NCBI GenBank assembly: GCA_035222895.1 | Contig: JAVYIG010000891.1 | Span: 36,001-100,000 of the forward strand | Direction of reading: 5' to 3' | Origin: Strongylocentrotus droebachiensis | Taxonomy: Eukaryota; Echinodermata; Echinoidea; Camarodonta; Strongylocentrotidae | Length of the DNA stretch: 64,000 bases | Program-made: the position numbers and the translations under genes | The notes under the pieces: generated by a model | Seen by the model: only the letters and a program-made list of their open reading frames with translations | Told to the model about the DNA's origin: nothing | The model's database searches: none | Part shown: positions 32,701 to 44,700 of the stretch, piece after piece | Position numbering within the stretch: position 1 is the stretch's first letter | How the letters are laid out: each line of letters begins with the position of its first letter

Positions 32701-35700
32701 AGGAAGAAGCTAGGAGCTGGGCAGCATTCATGGCTATGTGACAAATGGTCTCTCCAATCAATGCTCAAGTGTCGTCCAAGTGGGTCATTGATCCCAATCA
32801 AGAAAGGAGAGGCGGTGCCAAAGGCTGCACACGTCCTTGTGGGTGTGTAGGGAAATACATGTAGGTGTTACTACATTGTACATTGTATCTGTGGTCTTCA
32901 TGTATGATGATGATGATGATGATGATCATGATGATGAAGATCATTTTGATGATCATCATCAACACTCAACAGACCATGATGACATCTGATTGAAAAAAAT
33001 GAAGGAACATTTAGATAGCATATAGTCTTAGCTACAACATACAAAAAAATCAACAAAAACCAAGCGGAAATAACGGCGATATTGCTCGCAAAAGACAAGA
33101 ATGTAGAATCCAGATTTGAGAAAAAGTAATCTCCCATAGGAATTACACGCCAAAAGTAATGGATCCAGTGATAATAGGGTAATAATAAAGTAAATATGGT
33201 TGTTTATTAAATTATTTGCGATTCTATGTGTTTTAATATTCAAAGGAGATGGGACAGTGAAAGGTCAAAATGAAAAAAAAGTGAAGACAAAAATTGTTGA
33301 AAACGCCCGGACTCGAACCAGGGATCTCGAGGTCGGAAGTCAAGTGCGTTACCGATATACCAAAACATTTCCTATAGCGATTACACGTGAACGGAAAATG
33401 GAATTCTCAAATCCCACTTTGCAAGTGAAATATTAGCATGATCCCGACATCTGATCGAAAAATAAAGGGCACACTTGTGATAGCTTATTGTCTCAGCTAC
33501 AACATACTCAAAGCTCAGCATAAACAAAGATAAAACAACAGAGATATTGCTCGCGAAAGATGGGAATGTAGAATCCAGTTTTGAGAAATAGAGTCATGTC
33601 CCATAGAGAATACACACAAAAAGTGAAAAATTGATATGCCTCCTTTAATCGCAAAAATACGTCATGATCCCTTTGTCAAAACGAAAAATCGTGCGACTGC
33701 ATTTGTGGAGAATTGTCTAAGCTAGAACATATCAAAATGTGGAAGAAAATCGATCAATATTTACAGAGATACAATCAATTTTCCAAAAATATGCTGACGT
33801 CATAATATGCAAATTGAAATTTTGAGTTCGGAGGCCATTATGATGACGTCATGAGTTAATTGAGGGTCAAATGAGACAAGAAATCATATCTCCGAGTCAT
33901 ACTGTATCAAAAAATGAACAAAAAATTGGGGTCACCTTGCTTCCTAAAGAGCTACAATGGATTTTCTACAGGCATGTTTTTGCCCATATACATGTATGCT
34001 ATGTATTACAAGAGCTCGCGCGCACAGAATTTTATTTTTAACGGTCGATCATTCCGTTATTACTAGTCATAAAGAGATAAACATGGTATCAATTTGTTTG
34101 TAAAAATATGTGGAATATCACGAAAGATAAAAAATGACGATTCTATGTTGTGTAATTGTTTTACGCGCGTGTGCACGATTTTTTATAAAATGGCCTAAAA
34201 CGTATGCAAAATTATTTTGAGAATATTTTGAGCATTTTGAAATTTTGGGCGCGTACGTGCAAGCGCGCTTTTTTTTTACCTGAAATTGACCGGACGGATA
34301 TTGACCTTGATCATATAAATCTGAATGAGAAATAACTTTTGGTTATGAAGATATGATCATGAGTTGATTTTCCGAAAATTTTACAAAATGGCGCCTAGAT
34401 GACGTCATCATACAAAATTATTTTGAGACAATTTAGAGCAGGCCTTCTCAACTAGTTTATTAGAAGCGCCAAAACAAAAATGAATTGAGGTTGAAGTGCC
34501 AACCTGTATGTTTGGTGACTGTGTTATGAGGGAGCGTAGCGACCGAGCCGATACCGGGTGGGGTCCAGGGGGCGAAGCCCTCGCAAGCTAGTGGATTTTA
34601 GGGCTTTTTGAGGCCCAGATGTGGCATTTTAAACACCTTTTTGTTCCATAAAACATCAATCATAATTTCATATTGACGTGAAATAATTAGTACAATTCCT
34701 GGCTAAAATCTACACTGGAAGTTAATTTATATGTAGTTATTTTGGTGCAATAAACACGGAAAATGTCAAAATGAAGTGAAAATCAAACAAACAAAATGGC
34801 TTGCTTACATTTTGGGCTCAACTTCGACTGCGACTTTTTGATTTTTCTGAGTTGTTTTATTTTAAAATATAATTTTTTAATGTTGTTCTTTCTTTAATTT
34901 TTAATTTTTAATTTGTATTAATTTTTTGGAACAGCCGCGCGCCACTCTGACTGACCGCAGGCGCCACGAGTGGCGCGCGCGCCGCCAGTTGAGAAGGCCT
35001 GATTTAGAGCATTTTCAAATTTTGAGCGCGCACTCAAGCGCGGACGTATCTACGCGTACGAATTTGATCGAGCCATTTTCAAGTTATCTTGTCAACAAAA
35101 AAGTGGTTAGAAATAAGAAAAATAAATAAATAAAGGCAATTCTAACAAAATTATAAGGTGGTCTGTACGATATACAGCCCACCTGATAAATAATAAAGGC
35201 AATTTTAACAAAAATATAAGGTGGTCTGTATTAGAAACAGCCCACCTGATGATAAATAAAGGCGATTTTAACAAAAATATAAGGTGGTCTGTATTAGATA
35301 CAGCCCATCTGATAATAATAATGAATAAATAAATAAGGCAATTTTTTTTTTTTTAACTAATTTTTTTTTTCTTCCCTATTTTATCCTGATTTTCCAGATT
35401 TCCCTCTTATTTTCTCTATTCTTCCCTATTTTGCCTTATTTTTTTCCCAATTTCCCCAATTTTGTCCCAATTTTCTTACTCGAAAGGAGGGAATGTTGTT
35501 AGATGCCATTTTTTCCCTGCGAATCCTCTTTTTTTTTTTACTCAAGGGGGGCATGGTTGAGGTGATTAACCGCATCATTAGATGAAAAACATTCATCCGT
35601 TGATGTTGGAGGAATAGAAATGTACAGTGAAACCTGCTTTTAATAGCAACCACTTTTAAAAAAAAATTCTTGAGAAGCTAATGTATACTTGGACGATAAC

Positions 35701-38700
35701 ATTTCTGATGAATGCTAACATTTTGTCAAATTTTCAGTTTGGTTTCCGTGAAAAACACACTACAACTCATGCTATTCTACACTTGGTGGATAAGATATCC
35801 AGTGCCTTAGATGCACGCATGCATACAGTTGGTGTCTTCTTAGACTACCGGTACTCTAAAGCGTTTGATACTGTAAATCATTATATTCTATTGGACAAAC
35901 TGTGCCATTATGGTGTAAGGGGAATAGCATTAGATTGGTTTAGAAGCTACTTAACAAATAGGAAACAGTTTGTTACTTTAAGTGGAATTGATTCAGATAT
36001 GCGGGACATCACTTGTGGGGTCCCACAGGGATCCCTTCTAGGCCCGCTTTTGTTTATTGTGTATATTAACGATTTTCAACTTTCCGAAAAGATGTTATCA
36101 TTCATTTTATTTGCAGATGACTCAAGTGTATTTTTCTCTCACAAAAATCCACAAACTCTTTTGCAGACTGTAAACTCCGAGTTGACTAATGTGACTTTGT
36201 GGATTCATGCAAACAAGTTGTCTTTAAATCTTAAAAAAACTAATTATATGCTCTTTAGTAATTCCCTGAGTATATTGCCTGGCAATGTAATGTTTAATGG
36301 TGTTGAGATTGAAAGGGTATCTACATTTAAATTTCTTGGCTTGCATATTGATGAACATTTAAATTGGAAGTACCATATTAGTAAGCTTTGTAAATTATTG
36401 TCAAGAAATACTGGTGTAATTTATAAATTGAAATCTGTGTTCCCACTGAATATTTTACGTTTGTTGTACGCAACTTTAATTTTGCCATATTTGCACTATG
36501 GTGTGCTAGCTGTTGATTCGTTTATTATTATTACTATATTTAAACATTTTTTTTTTCTTCAAATTTACTCCCCATGTCGGTGTTGACTTAAATGTACAGT
36601 GTACATTTGTAATGAACTTTAATAATATATGAGATGAAAGAAATCAAGTGTTCAGGACACCAAATTCTTCAAATGTAGCCAATTTTTAGGTAATATTTTC
36701 CCAAATGCATTACAAATGTGAACCATTTTAAACCAACACATGGAAGAGAAAAAAAACATCATCAATCATCTTTAGCTCTGGAAAATGAAAAGCTCTTTGT
36801 TATACTAGATTCATGTTATGAACAGAAGCTAACTGACTGTTTTATTGTATTCTCTCTCTCTCTCTCTCTCTCCTCTCCTATCTCTCCATCCCTCGCTCTC
36901 TTTTACAGACAATTGATGTCACTGCACTTGCAGTTGAGGATATAATCACAAAGACAAATGAGCTTCTTCAGCCAAATCCCTGTAAGTAGCATTTAATTAT
37001 TTATAGATATTTTCCCATTCATCATTCCAAGCACTTTGAATCCAGTGGAAAACGTGCTATGTGTTAAAATAACCACTGTAAATACAATCTAAAATTCTCA
37101 TTATCATAAGTGCTGGTGTCAATATTATGAATTTTGATACAGTGATATACAGTACAGGTACATGTATGTATCACATGTTATGCCCTCTGTAAAGTCCATT
37201 TGATGTACACACGCTGTTTATTATCGATATTACAGTCATACCTGCTTTAGTAACCACCTGTCTACAAAGACCACCTGTACACAAAGGCCACATTTGTTGT
37301 TTCCCTTGAAATTAGTTTCACATTGAATCATGTAATAAAGGAACCTGTTTACAAAGACCACCTGTCTACAAAGACCACTTTTTGTGTTTCCCTTGGGTGG
37401 TCGCTATAGACAGGTTTGACTGTATTACTGACCAGTGTCAATCACAACATTATGTGATGCAGAAATGATGAAGAAGAGAAAATTCATGCTTAAATCTGAC
37501 AGTTTTTATCAGGTGACAAATTGTTGATGTTTATATTAGGCCTACATATCATAATAATAATTTCAATATTGTTATGCAGTTCTAGTGATGTGTTAAAAAC
37601 AATCTTAAGAAATATCTGTTTAATTTAGCCTATAATTGATTACCATTACCTTTCATGTCTGTACCTTTCCTATTGCACTTTTGTATATTAACATGTATTT
37701 CATCTTTTGCACAAGCTGCGCCTTGAGAATTTGAATGTCAAATGAATTTGGCGCCTTACAAATCATATGTATTATTATTATTATTATTGTTATTAAAGGT
37801 AATACAAAGTTTTGGGAAATTTTGAAAATTTGGTGGATAGTGATTCTTTACAATTTTGATAAGCACTAGAAAATTTAGCCCCTAAAACACTTCTGCTTTC
37901 GAGAAAAATGGAATATAAAAATTTACAGGTGCTCCCGGTAAATTTTGATGAATTTCAAATAGCTCCTACGGACATACAATAGTAGCTGCGACCATGAAAA
38001 TCTCTGAATATGTAGTTGTGATATATAATTTCCAAACGGGAATAGCTAGTCGGTCGATTTTAGTCAAGAAACATTGTTTTATAGCTTAATTTAATATCTT
38101 GACCTTGAGAGGGAGCTATACAGCAAATAGAGTTAATTATTCATAATTTCATAACTTTAGACTCGATTTCAACTGAGACAACGATGACTGAATATTGTAG
38201 TATCACATATGCTTCCAATATGTTCATTTGAACCAAATTCATGACCCCATCCCAAAACTTTGTATTACCTTTAATATTATTATTATCATTGTTATTTTTA
38301 TTAGTATTATTATTAGTATTATTATTGTTATTATTATTATTAATATTGATAATTTAAACCCCTGGATCCAGGGTGTATCAAAACCTTTGACTATCACTGT
38401 ATGTGATGTTACAATCATTTTACAATTTCTTGTCACCCGTGAACATGGCACTCTAATTTTTGAAGTTTTTGGTAGTACGTTTGATCCCAACCCCAGCATC
38501 CTTCCTGTGAGCCTTCCTTTCTCCATTCCAACTTTGATTTAATGCAAGAGGATCATAAATCTGTCATATTTTCAAAATTTTATGGAGCCTATTACTTTAA
38601 TACACACACGCACACACTCCATCTGTGCATATGCAATGTACAGTATGTCTCTGATTTGTGTATGGGTGAATTGTTCTAATGAAATCTCTCACCCTTAAAC

Positions 38701-41700
38701 AAACAAAAAATATTACAGAGCAGTTAGTGGGGTAGGAATGTTTGTTTATGACAGGCCTGACCCGTTTACCTCTATTTACCTCGATCTGAAATGTCAATGC
38801 AGTAAAGGCTATTTTTAACATCTCAAGCAGTTGTCATGCACATGTGATTCTTATACTGCATTATTATGATGATTATTTTTAGTAGTAGTAGTAATAATAT
38901 CACTATATTATTTGTAACATTTTGAACAACTCTCAGTATGGAGAATAACATTTTATTTTTCTTATTCAATTTTAAAACATACTTGTCAATAATTCAAATG
39001 AAGACATGCCCTGCATTTTCAATAATTTCCATCATAATATTTATTCATATAAGGCCAAATAAAAAAAAAAACATGTTTAGCGTCCTGTTTTTTCGAAAAA
39101 TAGGAAGGAGGAGGCCCTTTTTTTTTTTTTTCCTTTCAAAATGGCTGCTCAAAATGGCCGCTCGGTACATTTTTCCTGTCAGTCGGGCTATTTTATAAGA
39201 TGGCCCCCGACGTTTTTTTTTTTTTTTTTTTTTAAATCAGAAATAGATCCATTTTAGCAGTGTTTTTCATGTGTTTTTTTCTTTCAAAAAATTTTAAAAT
39301 TTAAAAAATTAAAAAAAATTAAAATAGGAGGCGGCCCCCAAAAAGGAAGCGGGCGGGGACGCTTAACATGTATATTTGTTTACATGGCCTAACACATTCT
39401 CCACTATTAAAAGGTGTAAATGGGTACTCCACAAGCCAGAGTGCTACATGTACATATTTAACTGCCAGTTATGACATACATGTAGGTAACAATGTGGAAA
39501 CGCCAGCAGCTCACAAGGTGATTGGCTTGTGCACTGTAGAAGTAACCACCATTATTATTATCATTATTAATATCATTATTCTTATATCCTGACTGATTTT
39601 CATTTTTCTGTTACCATAGTAACCAGAGCGAAGCAGAGTACTGCGATGACAGTCTCCAAGATGCGAGGGCAGACCAAGAACTCAAGGTATCCCCAGCCCG
39701 AGGGCACGCTAGGAGACTGCTTCCTGAAGTTTGGAAGGGATCTGGGTGAAAACTCAGTCTTTGGTAGGTCTATAATAATAATAATATTAATATTAATATA
39801 ATGCACTTACATTGCACCATCTATCTAGTAAACTATTCCGAGCGGCATAATGAAATTAAGAAAGATAGAAAGAAGTACCCCAAAAAGAGACTACAGGATT
39901 CATGTCATTTAGGCTTTCACAAACAAGACTGTCCTTAGGTTAGACTTAAAAGAATCAAGAGTTTCTAAGGAGTGTATTTGAGCTTGTAATTGATTCCATA
40001 AACATGGCGCAACAGCTAAGAAAGCTAAAAAAAGGTCTAGTCAACTATTAACGCTCCTTCACACCATTTAAATCAAGAGCGATGGCAGATAGAATTGGCA
40101 ATGCCGTGTGGGATAAACCATACAAGCAATTATGACTAAACATAATGTAAAATGCCATGAATTTCTTGTCTTGTACAAAAGATATGTCCATCCTAAGCAA
40201 TTATAGCCAATACTGAAATATTCAATAAATTTGACACTCATCTACAGTGTATGCCATGCACAGGTCTAACCAAAAAAGGGATATGTTTCCCATATGAGCC
40301 TTAAGTTTATATACTTGTAATATGAACTATTTTACCCTTGTAACAGTGTAGGATGAATCATGGTATCGATACTCCAGGGTAACATTCAGAAAACTCACTT
40401 AGCGCTCAATTAGCTAATTGAATCTGTATTTCCTCTTGGCAGGAGGTGCTTTGCATGTGTGTTTTGATACACACCTTTGGTGTTAGCGCAGTAGTTAAAT
40501 GAGGAGTTCAAATGGTTCTGTATTCTGAAAACTCTATTAGCAGTCAATGAACTTTCGAAAAGATAAAGACTTAAATAAGTCTCTTTAAGTCCTCCATTTT
40601 TTAAGCAACACAGCTGTCTTTTACTGTATTTTTCCTGTTAATGATTGGACGTACAATTTCAAGGATGACATTTTTTATGAAATGAGAATTACCTTGTTAA
40701 TTTCAATACCCTCTTCTACACTCTCTACATCTCTTCCACACTATCCACATCTCTTCCACACTATCCACATCTCTTCCATGCTCTTTATCTTTCTTCCACA
40801 CTCTCCCCCTCTTCCACACTCTCTACCCCTCTTCCACACTATCTACTCCTCTTTCACACTCTCTCTACCCCTCTTTCACACTCTCTCTACCCCTCTTCTA
40901 CACTCTCGCTACCCCTCTTTCACACTCTCTCCCCCTCTTCCACACTCTCTATCCCTCTTCCACACTATCTACTCCTCTTTCACACTCTCTCTACCCCTCT
41001 TTCACACACTCTCTCTCTACCCCTCTTCCATACTCTCTCTCTCTCTCTCTCTCTCTACCCCTCTTCCACACTCTCTCTACCTATCTTCCACACTATCTTC
41101 CCCTCTTCCACTCTCTCTACTCTTCCACTCTCTCTACCCCTCTTCCACACTCTCTCTACCCCTCTTCCAAACTATCTACCCCTCTCCCACACCCTCTCTC
41201 TCTACCCCTCTTCCAAACTATCTACCCCTCTTCCAAACTATCTACCCCCTCTTCCAAACTATCTACCCCTCTTCCAAACTATCTACCCCTCTTCCGCACT
41301 CTCTCCTACCCCTCTTCCACACTCTCTACCTCTCTTTCACACTCTCTCTACCCCTCTTTCACACTCTCTCTACCCCTCTTTCACACTCTCTCTACCCCCT
41401 CTTTCACACTCTCTCTACCACTCTTCCACACTCTCTCTCCTACCCCTCTTCCACACTCTCTACCTCTCTTCCACACTCTCTACCCCTCTTCCACACTCTC
41501 TACCCCTCTTTCACACTCTCTCTACCACTCTTCCACACTCTCTCTACCACTCTTCCACACTCTCTCTCCTACCCCTCTTCCACACTCTCTACCTCTCTTC
41601 CACACTCTCTACCCCTCTTCCACACTCTCTACCCCTCTTTCACACTCTCTCTACCACTCTTTCACACTCTCTCTACCCCTCTTTCACACTCTCTCTACCC

Positions 41701-44700
41701 CTCTTTCACACTCTCTCTACCACTCTTCCACACTCTCTCTCCTACCCCTCTTCCACACTCTCTACCTCTCTTCCACACTCTCTACCACTCTTCCACACTC
41801 TCTACCTCTCTTCCACACTCTCTACCTCTCTTCCACACTCTCTACCCCTCTTCCACACTCTCTACCTCTCTTTCACACTATCTTCCCCTCTTCCACTCTC
41901 TCTACCCCTCTTCCACACTCTCTCTCTCTCTACCCCTCTTCCAAACTATCTACCCCTCTTCCGCACTCTCTCCTACCCCTCTTCCACACTCTCTACCTCT
42001 CTTTCACACTCTCTCTACCCCTCTTCCAAACTATCTACCCCTCTTCCACACTCTCTCTCTACCCCTCTTCCAAACTATCTACCCCTCTTCCGCACTCTCT
42101 ACCTCTCTTCCACACTCTCTACCCCCTCTTCCACACTCTCTCTACCCCTCTTCCAAACTATCTTCCCCTCTTCCACTCTCTCTACCCCTCTTCCACACTC
42201 TCTCTACCCCTCTTCCAAACTATCTACCCCTCTTCCACACTCTCTACCCCTCTTCCACACTCTCTACCCCTCTTCCACACTCACTACCCCTGTTAAACAC
42301 TCTCTCTACCCCTCTTCCATGCTCTTTACCCCTCTTCCACACTCTCTACCCATCTTTCACACTCTCTCTACCCCTCTTTCACACTCTCTCTACCCCTCTT
42401 TCACACTCTCTCTACCACTCTTCCACACTCTCTCTCCTACCCCTCTTCCACACTCTCTACCTCTCTTCCACACTCTCTACCCCCTCTTCCACACTCTCTA
42501 CCCCCTCTTCCACTCTCTCTACCCCTCTTCCACACTCTCTACCCCTCTTCCACACTCTCTACCCCTCTTCCACACTCAATACCCCTGTTAAACACTCTCT
42601 CTACCCCTCTTCCAAACTATCTTCCCCTCTTCCACTCTCTCTACCCCTCTTCCACACTCTCTCTACCCCTCTTCCAAACTATCTACCCCTCTTCCACACT
42701 CTCTACCCCTCTTCCACACTCACTACCCCTGTTAAACACTCTCTCTACCCCTCTTCCATGCTCTCTACCCCTCTTCCACACTCTCTACCCATCTTTCACA
42801 CTCTCTCTACCCCTCTTTCACACTCTCTCTACCCCTCTTTCACACTCTCTCTACCCCTCTTTCACACTCTCTCTACCACTCTTCCACACTCTCTCTCCTA
42901 CCCCTCTTCCACACTCTCTACCTCTCGTCCACACTCTCTACCTCTCTTCCACACTCTCTACCCCCTCTTCCACACTCTCTACCCCCTCTTCCACTCTCTC
43001 TACCCCTCTTCCACACTCTCTACCCCTCTTCCACACTCTCTACCCCTCTTCCACACTCACTACCCCTGTTAAACACCCTCTCTACCCCCTCTTCCATGCT
43101 CTCTAACTCATTTCTCATCTTTCCCTCCAACACAATCCAGGTAATGGCCTCCTAGAAGTTGGTGAGGCCCACAAGCAGCTAGGTGATATCAAGGACAGCC
43201 TTGACTTCAACATCAGGCAGAACTTTCTTGAACCTCTGGATCACCTAAGACAGAAAGAGCTCAAGGAAATAGTGGTATGGAAGACCTAATACTGATATAA
43301 ATCTACATGTAGTTTAATCTGATTACATACTCATTGCAAGTTGAGACAGTCTGTTGTAGTTTTACTGTCTTTTGGTTAAAATCCAGCTTTCCAGAGCATT
43401 ATTACATGTTTGGGGAGGGGGCGTGCAAATTGTATTGTACCCTGGATTACAATGCACATAAAAATGCCAAGGCATGTAAAAATTGCATAATAATGATGAT
43501 GATGAAGATTCTTCACCTTCTTCTTCTTCTTCTTCTTTTTCTGGGTTTGAGTTCTGACACTGGCATCTGAAATACAAGAGCTTGAGAGTGGTGGAGCAAA
43601 TATAGCCTCTCTCATTCTCACTGAACAACTCGCATACACAATTAACAGGTCCTGGCAAGTCTAAAAGCTGTGTGTAATTAATTGCATTGTGAACAGGGTG
43701 CAAACGACATCCTGATTTATGACATAGAGAATGTAGCTTAATGGTCTTAGGCATAGCTTCAAAAGGAAGCTAAAAGGACAGAGTAGTTTCTAAGTGTTCT
43801 GTTTTGATTGGAAGTGATCTTGCTCTGTAATCCACATTAGGTCATCTATACTTCATTCGAGATGGCTTTCTTGCTTTTACTTTCTTAACTGCTTGTGAAG
43901 CAACTATAGTTTGCAGGCAAAAATCCATGTCAGTTGTTACAGAGTGTCTGAACTGTAAAGACTTTGTAGAGTGCACGGTCCCCTGGCCCTGCACTGCACT
44001 GACCATTGGCACAGCAAGAGATTGACAAAGTTAGCTAGTCTCAAGGCTCTATGGAATTGGGTTTAAGTGACAATAGAGTATGCGCCTATAAACTATTAAA
44101 AGAAACCTGTTTTGCAATAACTCCTCCGTTAGACAAACATATATAGGAAAAAAATGTACTGTCAAATTACTGTTTGGTGATATAGTCAGATACATTGGCA
44201 AAATTTTAGCTATACTCATGTGGAATAAATAGTCAAATGAAGACATAAAATGTACTGAAAATCCATTGTTGGTATGTTGGCCTCTCATTAATGAATAATC
44301 TTAATCAATTATTTCCCCAAATAGGTCAATACGATTCTCCGACATGTATGTTCTGGCGACAATCACTGCTATGTATATCAAAGATACAGGGTTACACGTA
44401 GTGGTTACTTTAGGGTTGGAAATGGGTTTTAGGTCAGGTTAAGGGTTAGGATTAGGGTTAGGTGCATGTCTAAAGTGTTGGGTCCTGATAGGTTAGTGAA
44501 GCATACACGTACGAACGACATGGATTCAATGGTTGCTGGAGCAAGTCTCGTTAAACCATCGATCCGTTGTCATATTTCCAAAGTGAGGCAATTGTAAAGC
44601 AATTTAATACCAAGTTAAGTGCATTGTCATTCTAAGAATGTCATTCAATGACCTTATTATCCACAAATGCCATTTGGTTTCACTGAATTCAAAAAGGAGG

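Noticed and set aside
32907-32942. CRISPR-like or regulatory meaning of the (GAT)n stretch
   Set aside because: Plain trinucleotide microsatellite; no spacer structure, and the window is eukaryotic.
40682-43072. 796-codon open frame rich in His, Ser, Leu, Pro
   Set aside because: It is the translation of the pyrimidine minisatellite in endophilin intron 4; the repeat unit simply lacks stop triplets. No start context, splice logic or non-repeat part.
44430-44462. Telomere or chromosome-fusion point
   Set aside because: Only about four imperfect hexamers; too short and degenerate for a telomeric relic.
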